64,000 bases of DNA, from NCBI GenBank assembly GCA_965204525.1, contig OZ241994.1, positions 4,836,001 through 4,900,000 on the forward strand, read 5' to 3'. The position numbers were made by a program, and so were the translations under genes. This document shows, piece after piece, positions 1-10,402 of this stretch. Each line of letters opens with the position of its first letter. The first letter of the stretch is position 1. The notes under the pieces are model-generated. The model did not search any database and was not told where the DNA came from. It saw only the letters and a list, made by a program, of their open reading frames with translations. The DNA is from Bin5 sp965204525. Its GTDB lineage: Bacteria > Chloroflexota > Anaerolineae > Caldilineales > Caldilineaceae.

Positions 1-36
1 GCGGCGATAGCAGTCGGTTCCCTCCTGATCGTATAG
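1..36 (+). CDS. Possible C-terminal tail of an upstream gene
   Basis: Frame 1 is open from the window edge to a TAG at 34-36 and reads as a short hydrophobic tail (AAIAVGSLLIV). This would fit the end of a membrane protein, but 11 residues are too few to identify it. Bases 37-196, up to argH, show no other gene. Confidence 0.2.
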   Translation, partial: AAIAVGSLLIV

Positions 37-196
37 TGGGTGAAACGCACGCGGGGGGCGGTCGGATTCGCGCTGTCCGTGGCCGAATATCAGTCGCCCG
101 CCGGTCAGGAAAGTGTCGCCGAACAGCCTCCTGTGGAATAATGACTGCCAGTACAGTTCAGGTGGCGCCGTTCACTTCCGTTCGGAGAAACTCACT

Positions 197-1585
<1,389 letters not shown>

Positions 1586-1937
1586 CGCCGCAGGTTACGG
1601 TATAACCCACCGGCCCATGCAAAATGTTCTGCGCTCATCTCCTCGCTGTCTGCAACAATCGGGCCGCTCCTGAAGCCTCTGATCGCCTTCAATCCTGAAA
1701 ATCCTTTTGCGCCCGGTTCTGCGATGGCGATTGCCGCGACAGCAGCGATGACATTCCACTTGTGCTGAAGTCGGTCCGTACAGCCGACCGCGCCGGGGCT
1801 TGGCTTCGACGCGGGACACGTGCTGGCGCTCTTGACTTGAACCCTTTTCGATCGGGATCTTACGTTCAGCCGGACCGGACCACCGCGGCGCCGGCGGTGT
1901 CAGCGTGCCACCGGCGCCGCGCTCTGTCCGGCGATCT
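1586..1937. other. Intergenic region: conserved 3' flank of surface-protein gene, with hairpin
   Basis: There is no gene here. Bases 1590-1604 can form a weak hairpin just after argH. Bases 1765-1937, read on the minus strand, are the downstream flank of the surface-protein gene at 1938-3845. They are clearly homologous to the flanks at 16784-17005 and 62684-62905. The shared part includes an inverted repeat, GCGGCGCCGG at 1885-1894 and CCGGCGCCGC at 1911-1920, conserved at all three loci. It is probably a terminator or RNA-stabilising stem, although no T-run follows it. Confidence 0.6.
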
Positions 1938-3845
1938 CTATTCCGGCACCGTGGCCGTCGGAAAATCCTGTTGCCAGTCGCTCTTCTCGCCCGCCGCGTT
2001 CACCGCGCGGATGGTATAGTAGTATTTCCTCCCGGCCGTAAGCCCGCTGTGCGTGTACGATGTGCGGTCGGTTCCTCCCAGCGGTTCCCAGTCGGACAGC
2101 GGGTACCACCACACCTTCAGTTCGTAGCGCACCGCGCCCGGAACAGCCTCCCAACTCAACTCGACCGCGTTCTCGCCGGCTTTGACTTTGGCCGTCAGCG
2201 CCGGCTCCGTCAGCGGGGATGCGACCGGCGTTGGCGTGGGTGTTGGCGTCGCCGTCGGCAGCGGGGATCCGGACGCCGTTGGTACGGTCGCCGACGCAAA
2301 ATCCTGTTGCCAGTCACTCTTCTCGCCCGCCGCGTTCACCGCGCGGATGGTATAGTAGTACTTCCTCCCGGCCGTAAGCCCGCTGTGCGTGTACGATGTG
2401 CGGTCGGTTCCTCCCAGCGGTTGCCAGTCGGGCAGCGGGTACCACCACACCTGCAGTTCGTAGCGCACTGCGCCCGGAACAGCCTCCCAACTCAACTCGA
2501 CCGCGTTCTCGCCGGCTTTGACTTTGGCCGTCAGCGCCGGCGCCGTCAGCGGGGATGCGACCGGCGTTGGCGTGGCTGTTGGCGTTGGCGTCGGGGTAAC
2601 CGGAGATGGCGCCTGCTGCTGCGGCCGTGAGCCTTGGTTCTGCAGTGGCTGCGCCGTAGCGGTGGCTGTCGGCGTTGGCGTAGCTGTAGGCGGCGCCTGC
2701 TGCCGGGGCGGCTGTGACTGCTGCGGCTGGAGGACTTGTCCCGGCGGCTGTGACTGCTGCGGCTGTGTGCCTGGGTCTTGGCCTTGGACCTGCTGCGGTT
2801 GCTGCGGCGCTGGCGTGGTTATCCACGTGGGCGTGGCCGTGGGCGTGGCCGTTGGCGTCCAGGTAGGGCAGACGCCATAGACCTGGCTGCCGGGCGGGCC
2901 GTCGCTGAGCAGGCAATAGCGTAGTGGCTGCGGCGTCACTCCCGGCGACAGCTGCGGGTCCCCAATCCTGATGTTTGTTGACCCCGATCTAAAGTGTTGA
3001 GGGTATTCTTGCGAGCTTGCTGTCAGGGTGATGGTGCGGCCGGTGGTCGCGCCGGCAAGCGCGGTCAGGGTCAGCTCCCCCTCGCCCTGCCTTTCGCCCT
3101 TTTCGATCTTGATGTAGGCGTCCATCGTAACGGAGCCCCCGCCCGAGAATGGGGTCCCCTTCTGGAACAGGTCCCCCGTGTAATCATGGTCTGTTCTTGC
3201 GTCGCCCAGGGGTAGAATTTTGGCCGAGCCGGAGGGACGGATCCGAATAAAGGTGGTTTCCGGCGCCGGTCTGTTTAGCGACAGGGAGACGGTCACGGGA
3301 CCGCCGCCTTCGCGAAGAACCGTGCTTGAAGCTCTCAGGCTGAGGTTCACTGGCGCACGGTTGCGAAGCCTGATGGTTATGGAGCCTGTCCTCTGGGTGG
3401 TGTCATGCACGTTGAAGGCAGTGAGGATGATCGTCTCCTCACCCTCCTGGTGAGCAGTGTCCAGGAACGTGCGTACCGTAATCCAGCCCTGGTCATCGGG
3501 ATGTCCATAGGTGGTGACTATCAGAGGATTGCAATCCACATTAGGGCATTCCGAATACGTCGTGGACGGCTCCAACATGAAGTCGCCCCCATCGACGAAA
3601 TATCTTGAGAGCCTGGCCGAGCCCGTGGCCTCTACTGCCACGAAGGCGCCGGCCGGAGCATCATGCACGCGGACGCGTACGGAGTCGCCCTCGGTCACGG
3701 TTGCGCTTTCTGCTACCAGCCTGAACTGCCCGGTTTGGGCCTGGGCGGGAGGGATGCCGTCGCCGACCAGGAATACCGCCAGGGCCACCAGCGCGACGGC
3801 CAGCAGAAGGAGGCGGGAGCGGTTGCGGAAGGAGGCCTGTGTCAT
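1938..3845 (-). CDS. Secreted surface protein with two C-terminal FnIII domains
   Basis: A 635-residue exported protein with no enzymatic motif; probably an adhesin or matrix-binding protein (inference). Residues 1-36 form a signal peptide (RLLLLAVALVALAVF, cleavage near AQA). Two beta-sandwich regions follow, the first resembling Calx-beta, at about 40-300. A Thr/Pro/Gln linker spans about 335-435, and two nearly identical FnIII modules end the protein. The FnIII pair is also a tandem DNA repeat of about 350 bp. The ATG at 3845 has AGGAGG upstream. A second ATG with a stronger site lies at 3958, separated from this frame by a C9 tract (see next entry). This is the only one of the three related genes in the window with a long uninterrupted frame. 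Its C-terminal modules and 3' flank are shared with the genes at 14.8-16.8 and 56.5-62.7 kb. Confidence 0.75.
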   Translation of the reverse strand: MTQASFRNRSRLLLLAVALVALAVFLVGDGIPPAQAQTGQFRLVAESATVTEGDSVRVRVHDAPAGAFVAVEATGSARLSRYFVDGGDFMLEPSTTYSECPNVDCNPLIVTTYGHPDDQGWITVRTFLDTAHQEGEETIILTAFNVHDTTQRTGSITIRLRNRAPVNLSLRASSTVLREGGGPVTVSLSLNRPAPETTFIRIRPSGSAKILPLGDARTDHDYTGDLFQKGTPFSGGGSVTMDAYIKIEKGERQGEGELTLTALAGATTGRTITLTASSQEYPQHFRSGSTNIRIGDPQLSPGVTPQPLRYCLLSDGPPGSQVYGVCPTWTPTATPTATPTWITTPAPQQPQQVQGQDPGTQPQQSQPPGQVLQPQQSQPPRQQAPPTATPTPTATATAQPLQNQGSRPQQQAPSPVTPTPTPTATPTPVASPLTAPALTAKVKAGENAVELSWEAVPGAVRYELQVWWYPLPDWQPLGGTDRTSYTHSGLTAGRKYYYTIRAVNAAGEKSDWQQDFASATVPTASGSPLPTATPTPTPTPVASPLTEPALTAKVKAGENAVELSWEAVPGAVRYELKVWWYPLSDWEPLGGTDRTSYTHSGLTAGRKYYYTIRAVNAAGEKSDWQQDFPTATVPE

Positions 3846-3958
3846 AGCGGGCCTCCTGCGGTCGTCAGGCGGGGCGGGCCTGGAACGTATGTTCGGGGGG
3901 GGGTAGACGGCCTCTGCAAGCGGCGCGGGTCCGGGTGGGCCTTGGTCAGTTTTCTCAT
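3842..3958 (-). other. Leader ORF with C9 homopolymer, overlapping the surface-gene start
   Basis: On the minus strand, an ATG at 3958 preceded by GAGAGGAG (spacing 7) opens a 38-codon frame (MRKLTKAHPDPRRL...). It runs through nine C residues (plus-strand G at 3895-3903) and stops at a TGA that overlaps the surface-gene ATG at 3845 as ATGA. Changing the tract to C10 or C7 puts the leader in frame with the signal peptide, with no stop codon between. At C9 the arrangement would instead allow reinitiation at 3845. This is seen directly in sequence; a regulatory role is inference. Confidence 0.55.
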
Positions 3959-4580
3959 GTTGCTACTCCTCTCTGGTTACGGTAGTGCGCCATCCGGCCA
4001 GCCTCTGACGCCGCGGATGGCATGGGGCGAAGTCCAGGTGGATTGTGGCTACTGTTCGGCAAAAGCGTTGCACGATTACAACTCAAAAGAGCAGGGGCAT
4101 AAGGGCACGACAGTAGTATACAGCATTTTGCGTGACATGTGTGTGAAAAATGGCGGTACTTTCGCGTCAGTTTCGTACCAGTATTGTGCCAATGTGTGAC
4201 TAAGTGGTAGAATCGGGGAGGTCTGGGCCGCAGACGTCGCGTATCAGGGGCCGCTTTCGGCCGCTGCGCTTGCGCCTGAAGCGTGCGGCGCGGCTTCATA
4301 TCCGGCTAGGGAAGGGATCAAGAAACCGGCCGACGAACCCGTACAGGAGATAGAGAGACCCGGGAAGATTTGATCGCGACCGCCTCCCTGTGATATATTC
4401 AGCCAGTGGAATCAGCCCGACACGTAGATCAACTTCAAGGCTGCGCATCTTCAGCCGGTGACTGTTCGCATTGACCCGCAGAAGGCGGCCCCCTCCCCCG
4501 CTGTAGATGAGGATTTTTCGGGAGACTACTGACCGTGTCATCACTCCGGACCCGGGCCATGCCTGCCTCAATTTCTGATG
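3959..4580. other. Intergenic region between divergent genes
   Basis: About 620 bases separate the surface-protein leader from the opp promoter. Besides the minus-strand -10 at 4115-4120, a second plus-strand promoter-like pair is visible: TTGATC at 4370-4375 and TATATT at 4394-4399 (spacing 18). A small plus-strand frame at 3957-4199 starts on the same CATG as the minus-strand leader and overlaps its promoter, so I do not call it a gene. Confidence 0.4.
4115..4120 (-). promoter_or_regulatory. Probable -10 element for the minus-strand surface-protein gene
   Basis: TATACT on the minus strand, about 155 bases before the leader ATG. The surrounding bases resemble the promoter cassettes at 14600-14791 and 56269-56459, which also have TATACT. 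No good -35 is seen. Confidence 0.4.
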
Positions 4581-4609
4581 TTGACAAGGAGCCCGACTGT
4601 TGTTAGAAT
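4581..4609 (+). promoter_or_regulatory. Sigma70-type promoter of oppD-oppF
   Basis: TTGACA at 4581-4586 and TAGAAT at 4604-4609 with 17-base spacing. The predicted start near 4616 leaves a leader of about 50 bases before the ATG at 4668. Confidence 0.7.
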
Positions 4610-4667
4610 GCCTCATCCAATACCGCCCTATCCACCGCACTGACAATGCAATAGGAAAAAGCGAGAC

Positions 4668-5686
4668 ATGGCCAACCTGATTGAAGTCCGCAACCTCCAG
4701 ACACAGTTCTTCACCCAGGATGGAATCGTCCATGCGGTGAACGGCATCACCTATGATGTCGCTGAGGGAGAGACGGTCGCAATCGTTGGCGAGTCGGGTA
4801 GTGGCAAGAGCGTCGGCGTCATGTCACTCATTCGACTGATTCCCGAACCTCCGGGAAAAATCGTCAACGGTGAGGTGAATTTCGACGGCCAGGACCTGTT
4901 GAAACTGAATGAAGAAGAGTTACGGCAGATCCGCGGCAATCGCATCGCGATGATCTTCCAGGACCCGATGACGTCCCTCAACCCGGTCCTCACCATCGGC
5001 CGCCAGATCACCGAAGCCCTGGAGCTGCATCTCAACATGAACCGCGAGGAAAGCCGCGCCAGGGCCATCGAGCTGCTGGAACTGGTAGGCATCCCCGACG
5101 CCGGCGCCAGACTGGATGACTACCCCCATCAGTTCTCCGGCGGCATGCGCCAGCGCGTCATGATCGCCATGGGCCTCAGTTGCAACCCCCAGCTGCTCAT
5201 CGCTGACGAGCCTACAACCGCTCTCGACGTCACCATCCAGGCCCAGATCGTCGACCTGGTTACGCGCCTGCAAAGCGAACTCGGCATGGCGATCATCTGG
5301 ATTACACATGATCTGGGCGTAGTGGCCGGATTGGCCGACCGTGTCCTGGTCATGTATGCCGGCTTTATCGTCGAAGAGGGGCCGGTCGACGTGATCTACG
5401 GCCAGCCCAGGCATCCCTACACCCTCGGCTTGCTGCGCTCGATTCCTCGCCTGGACTTGGGCAGGCAAAAGAGACTCATCCCTATCGAGGGTTTGCCGCC
5501 CGACCTGCTCGACCCACCCCAAAGCTGCCCCTTTGCACCCCGCTGTCCCTTCGTAATCGACAAATGCCTGGAAGAGAATCCGCCGTTGATGGCGATCAGC
5601 GCTGTCCGCAGCTCAGCCTGCTGGGTCGATCTCTCTGACGTTGAAATCTATGACACAAGCGCCGACGAACAGGTGGAGGCCGTCGC

Positions 5687-5690
<4 letters not shown>
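4668..5690 (+). CDS. Peptide ABC transporter ATP-binding protein (OppD/DppD type)
   Basis: One of two ATPases that energise a di/oligopeptide importer at the inner face of the membrane. In 340 residues it has Walker A GESGSGKS (41-48), Q-loop Q98, signature FSGGMRQRV (156-164), Walker B LLIADE (176-181) and switch H214. The C-terminal extension carries four cysteines (287, 293, 300, 318) in the spacing known for the OppD/DppD iron-sulfur-like tail. Its stop overlaps the oppF-like start as ATGA. No permease or binding-protein gene accompanies it, whereas two permease pairs and two binding proteins without ATPases lie at 27-47 kb. Shared use of these ATPases is inference. Confidence 0.9.
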
Positions 5691-6769
<1,079 letters not shown>

Positions 6770-6827
6770 CCCGTTTGAGCAGGGCGCGCACCATACCTCC
6801 ACCTCGCCATCACCTGCGCAACCGGCG

Positions 6828-7529
6828 TTACGGCCCGACCGCCTCGCCCCCCAGAAAGCAGAAAATACTTTCCGTAACGCCCGCCGCCGCCAGCTCCGGC
6901 TTCTGCGTCAACAGTCTGCCGTCGCCGCCCAGAAAGCCAAGCTCCAGGATCGCCGTCGGTGTTGTCGGCAGCACCTTCCGAAACGCGTGGTAGTAGGTCA
7001 TGTCGTGCGTAATCGAATTGGTGTGTAACGGCAGGCCCGTTTGCGCCGCGTACTGCGTGTTGATGCAGGCGACCAACCTCCTGTCCGTTGTAGGAATGGC
7101 GCTGTTCAACGGATAGGCCGCCTTGAAGCCGCTGGCAGCGATACAGCTGTCCGCGTGCAGGCTCAAGAGAAGCTCGGCGTCCAGTCTTTCCAACCTTTCG
7201 TCATATTCCTCCAGCACCAGGACATCCAGACCCGCATCCTCCAACTCCTCCCGCACCAGTTCGGCAATGCGCGCCACGACGTCGGCCTCCACCAAAGTGG
7301 GGGCGTTGTTCGGCCCGCATATGGCGCCCGAGTCGAATCCGGCATGACCGCTGATCAACGCGACCGTTTCCCGTTCCGGTGTCGGTGTGATCAATGTGAG
7401 GCGTTGAATTGGGCTCGGAAGCAGGTAGTTGACGCCTGTCGCAGCCAGATAGACGATTCCTGCAAAGAGGATGACGCTGATAATGAGGAACACGCGCTGC
7501 AGCCTGCGTATCAGAACAGTTCGCATCAT
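6828..7529 (-). CDS. Membrane-anchored N-acetylmuramoyl-L-alanine amidase (Amidase_3)
   Basis: Cleaves the amide bond between N-acetylmuramic acid and the peptide stem of peptidoglycan; zinc-dependent. The 233 residues comprise an N-terminal membrane anchor (12-31), a short linker and a compact Amidase_3 domain. Expected zinc ligands are H62 (SGHAGFDSGA), E81 (LVEADVV) and H125 (LSLHADS). E196 in AILELGFLGG is the expected catalytic glutamate. There are no LysM or SH3 wall-binding domains, so it is a minimal enzyme. It is divergent from the RodZ-like gene, which fits a shared envelope role. Its own promoter is visible at 7637-7664. Confidence 0.85.
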   Translation of the reverse strand: MMRTVLIRRLQRVFLIISVILFAGIVYLAATGVNYLLPSPIQRLTLITPTPERETVALISGHAGFDSGAICGPNNAPTLVEADVVARIAELVREELEDAGLDVLVLEEYDERLERLDAELLLSLHADSCIAASGFKAAYPLNSAIPTTDRRLVACINTQYAAQTGLPLHTNSITHDMTYYHAFRKVLPTTPTAILELGFLGGDGRLLTQKPELAAAGVTESIFCFLGGEAVGP

Positions 7530-7636
7530 CGAATGTATGGTCGCTGCAGATGCATGGCGCCGTCCATCTTAGCGTTCGTCAAAACTGCACAGGCCCCCGC
7601 GCCAGCGTCTCCGCGCGCCTCAGGGGCCTCCTTCGC

Positions 7637-7664
7637 ATTGTACCCTCTGGGATCGGGTTGTCAA
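7637..7664 (-). promoter_or_regulatory. Promoter of the amidase gene
   Basis: On the minus strand TTGACA (7664-7659) and TACAAT (7642-7637) are separated by 16 bases, about 110 bases before the amidase start at 7529. Confidence 0.6.
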
Positions 7665-7703
7665 TACATTACTTTAGGAGATGTTCAGTGAATTGGTTGG
7701 ATT

Positions 7704-7732
7704 TTGAGAGAACAGTTTCGCATGTGTAAAAT
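7704..7732 (+). promoter_or_regulatory. Promoter giving a nearly leaderless RodZ-like mRNA
   Basis: TTGAGA (7704-7709), 17-base spacer, TAAAAT (7727-7732). A start about 7 bases downstream falls near 7739, only 4-5 bases before the ATG at 7744. No Shine-Dalgarno sequence is present in those bases. Confidence 0.65.
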
Positions 7733-7743
7733 ACACACTGACC

Positions 7744-8976
7744 ATGAGCGAAAACGCCTCCTTCCTCGACTCCCCAACCGCGTCTCCAGAAAGCGGAACT
7801 GCCGGCCAGGTACCCGGCCTTCCGTCCTTGCAGTCACTGGGCGCCATCCTGCGAGATCGCCGTGAAAGCGCCGGCATCCCGCTGTCCGAAGTCGAACACG
7901 CGACCCGTATCCGACAGAAATATCTGTCCGCAATCGAGGCCGACGAGTGGCATCTCCTGCCGGGTGAGGTTGTCGGCCGCGGCTTCCTCCGCAACTACGC
8001 CTACTATCTCAATCTCGACCCCAATCAGATGATCGACCGCCGGCGGGCTATGGCCGACAACAGCCTCTCCCGCACGCTGGCAAGTACCAGTACTGGGGTC
8101 AGGCTGCCGCCGGTCCGCCCCGTGGACTACCGGCCGCAAGACGTCGACCTCGAACATACCGCGTTCTCTACCCGCATGTCCGAGTTTTTCGAATCGGTAC
8201 GCGACTGGCTCGTGCCAATCATGGCGGCCGTCCTGATCGTATTGGTTGTGCTTGTTCTCTTCTGGGGCTTCAGAACGATGGGTGGAGAAATCGGAGATGC
8301 TATTTCGACGATACAGGATAGGATCTCTTCAACGATCGACCGGAATGGTGCGCGGCAAAACGGGCAAACAGGCGGCTCTGACGGCGCCGGCGGCAGCGGC
8401 GAAGCTTCTTCGGCCTCCTCCCCCGTCCCGACCGCGGTCATCCCTTCGCCGACCGCCACACCGACCCTGACCCCGACGCCAACCGCCACCAATACACCGC
8501 TGCCGCCTCCGACGCAGACCCCCGTACCCGCTCCCACCGCTACCGCGACACCCACTGCAACGCCCACCGCGGAGCCGCCGGCGGAAGCGCCGCCCCCGCA
8601 GCAGCAGGAACCGGTCCCGCCGGCCATCGTTCCGGTAACATGCTCTGACAGCCGCCTGGCTATCTTTTCACCCGGCATCAATCAGACCGTCAGCGGCCTG
8701 GTCCCGATCACAGGCCGAGCCACCCACGAACAGTTCAACTTCTACAAGCTGGAGGTCGCTTCCGGCGCCAACGCCTCCCAGGGCTTCACCTGGTTCGATG
8801 GCAGCGACAGATCAGGGGACGGCGGCGCCAAAGGGGCCCCCGTCGAAAGCGGTACCCTCGGCCACTTCAACAGCGCCGGTGTGGCCAACGGCGCCTACAC
8901 CATCCGCCTCACTGTCGTCGACACGAGCAGCAACTACCCCACCCCTTGCCAGGTCTCCATCAACGTTCAAAACTGA
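7744..8976 (+). CDS. RodZ-like protein: cytoplasmic HTH, one TM helix, external beta domain
   Basis: RodZ-type proteins link the MreB cytoskeleton to cell-wall synthesis. This 410-residue protein has a RodZ-like helix-turn-helix domain at about 31-100 (LGAILRDRRESAGI, IRQKYLSAIE, GRGFLRNYAYYL), one TM helix at 156-176, a low-complexity Ser/Thr/Pro linker at about 205-295, and a C-terminal Ig-like domain of about 110 residues (SPGINQTVSGLVPITG). The C-terminal domain differs from the classical RodZ domain and looks like a ligand- or wall-binding fold (inference). It is divergent from an amidase gene. Its mRNA appears leaderless. Its stop is only 8 bases from the end of the convergent phosphoesterase gene. 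Confidence 0.75.
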   Translation: MSENASFLDSPTASPESGTAGQVPGLPSLQSLGAILRDRRESAGIPLSEVEHATRIRQKYLSAIEADEWHLLPGEVVGRGFLRNYAYYLNLDPNQMIDRRRAMADNSLSRTLASTSTGVRLPPVRPVDYRPQDVDLEHTAFSTRMSEFFESVRDWLVPIMAAVLIVLVVLVLFWGFRTMGGEIGDAISTIQDRISSTIDRNGARQNGQTGGSDGAGGSGEASSASSPVPTAVIPSPTATPTLTPTPTATNTPLPPPTQTPVPAPTATATPTATPTAEPPAEAPPPQQQEPVPPAIVPVTCSDSRLAIFSPGINQTVSGLVPITGRATHEQFNFYKLEVASGANASQGFTWFDGSDRSGDGGAKGAPVESGTLGHFNSAGVANGAYTIRLTVVDTSSNYPTPCQVSINVQN

Positions 8977-8984
8977 CCGGCCCG

Positions 8985-10157
8985 TCATCCCCTGTTACCG
9001 TTGCGCCCCGCTCCGTCACCGCCGGAATGCGGCCGCGCCGGCAGCAGCCGGATAAAGGTGACGTGCGGCGGCGCGCCGAACCGGACCGGGACACTTTCTC
9101 CCAACCCGCGATGGACATAGACTTGGGTCCTCCCCCGCCGCGAGTAACCGGAAGCTTCACTGCGGGACAGCTGTTCCGTCTGCGTATAAGTGGGCCCAAT
9201 CAGTGGCAGCACGATCTGCCCGCCATGGGTGTGGCCGGCCAGAATCAGGTCCGCACGGCCGGCCGCCGCAGCCTCGATTATGTCCGGATTATGTGACAGC
9301 AGTACCGTGGGCGCGTCCTGAGGCACTCTCTCCAGACTCCTGTGCAGGTCCGGCCGCCCTTCCATCAGGTCCTCGATACCGACCAGGTAGACGCCCGTCT
9401 CCCCCAAACGTACCGACCGGTTGTCCAGGAACTGCATGCCCCGCTCCTCTAATTCGCGGCGCAAGCGGCCAATGTCATTGACCCCGGCCGGTTCGCCGTC
9501 AAAGCGGTTCTGAAGCAGAAATCGCCCAAAAAGGAGAAGATCGCGAAGCCCCGCTATACCGTCTGCCGCCGTCTCCGAAATTGAGCGAGCCCCGCTGCCT
9601 GCGCCGTTCTCCGACTCCCGAGCACGGAAAAGCCGCCATGAGTACAGGGGCGCCCTTCTCAAGTTATAGAAGACATGGTCATGGTTGCCCGAAACGGCAA
9701 AGGCGCCCAGGCGCGGCTTGGGGATGCTGTCGATCAACGCCAGAACATTGTCCAGTCCGCTGTCCTTGTGGAGGAAATCGCCCGTATGAATCAGCAGATC
9801 GATCTTCTCGCCCTCGGTCGCCCGGCGGACCTGCGCGATCTTTGCATGCTCGCGGCGGTCCGCCCCCCGGAAATGCGTATCCGACAGATGCAGTATGTTC
9901 AAACCCTCTTTCGGCAGGCCCGCTTTGTCTTGCAGCAGCCGTACCGCAAGCCGTTCAGTTCGCACGTCAAACGGTTCATAGAGGAGCGCGTAGCCTCCCA
10001 GCGCGGCACACAGCCCGGCCACAGCGCCCAACCCGCCCCACAATGAAGTCAGGCGTCGACTTCCATCCCGGTCCGCTGAACCCGACTTGACAGCGTCGCC
10101 CCGAGCGCCTTTCAACTCTTTCCCGGCATCTCCGCCTTTCTCCTCACCTGCAGTCAT
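8985..10157 (-). CDS. Membrane-anchored calcineurin-like metallophosphoesterase
   Basis: A two-metal phosphoesterase of the YkuE/YaeI kind; the substrate is unknown, though relatives have been linked to lipid phosphates. Counting from the ATG at 10157 it has 390 residues: a charged N-terminus, a TM helix (about 39-60) and a catalytic domain. The motifs are SDTHF (D93, H95), GDFLH (126-130), GNHD (157-160), LLSHNPD and AGHTHGGQ. The frame continues upstream to 10277, but those 40 residues have no signal or anchor character, and the ATG at 10157 has GAGG close upstream. It is convergent with the RodZ-like gene. Confidence 0.8.
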   Translation of the reverse strand: MTAGEEKGGDAGKELKGARGDAVKSGSADRDGSRRLTSLWGGLGAVAGLCAALGGYALLYEPFDVRTERLAVRLLQDKAGLPKEGLNILHLSDTHFRGADRREHAKIAQVRRATEGEKIDLLIHTGDFLHKDSGLDNVLALIDSIPKPRLGAFAVSGNHDHVFYNLRRAPLYSWRLFRARESENGAGSGARSISETAADGIAGLRDLLLFGRFLLQNRFDGEPAGVNDIGRLRRELEERGMQFLDNRSVRLGETGVYLVGIEDLMEGRPDLHRSLERVPQDAPTVLLSHNPDIIEAAAAGRADLILAGHTHGGQIVLPLIGPTYTQTEQLSRSEASGYSRRGRTQVYVHRGLGESVPVRFGAPPHVTFIRLLPARPHSGGDGAGRNGNRG

Positions 10158-10295
10158 TCCTGCCTCTGATCTCCTGGCATCCGCAACCGGCGAATCCGTG
10201 CACACGCAGCGCACGAAAAACCAATCGTACCGGAGGAGACGCCCTTTGGCAACCTTCCCGACCAGTTCCGGGGCCACCGGCGATTTTCAATCGCC

Positions 10296-10325
10296 TTGTG
10301 GACGGGCCTGCAAATATTGTATAAT
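10296..10325 (+). promoter_or_regulatory. Promoter of the sugar ABC operon
   Basis: A perfect TATAAT lies at 10320-10325, with a poor -35 (TTGTGG, 10296-10301) 18 bases upstream. The ATG at 10403 has AAGGAG at 10390-10395. Confidence 0.55.
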
Positions 10326-10402
10326 CCCAGCGGAACCCCAACCTGACACGCCAATCTCTCATCACAGTCGAATCAACTCAGCAGTTAGCAAGGAGACGAT
10401 CA

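Noticed and set aside
3882..3895. LexA-like box (GGAACGTATGTTCG) upstream of the surface gene
   Set aside because: It fits GAAC-N4-GTTC, but lies inside the leader ORF. The related sites in the other two surface genes keep only half of it, so SOS control is not supported.
3957..4199. Small plus-strand frame ending in a Cys-containing sequence (VDCGYCSAKALHDYN)
   Set aside because: Its ATG shares the CATG of the minus-strand leader start, it has no ribosome-binding site, and it covers the promoter region of the divergent surface gene. It cannot be excluded as a real small secreted protein, but support is poor.
8400..8630. Thr/Pro repeats in the RodZ-like gene and similar linkers elsewhere as possible phase-variable repeats
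   Set aside because: They are imperfect codon-level repeats in frame; length changes would not switch expression.
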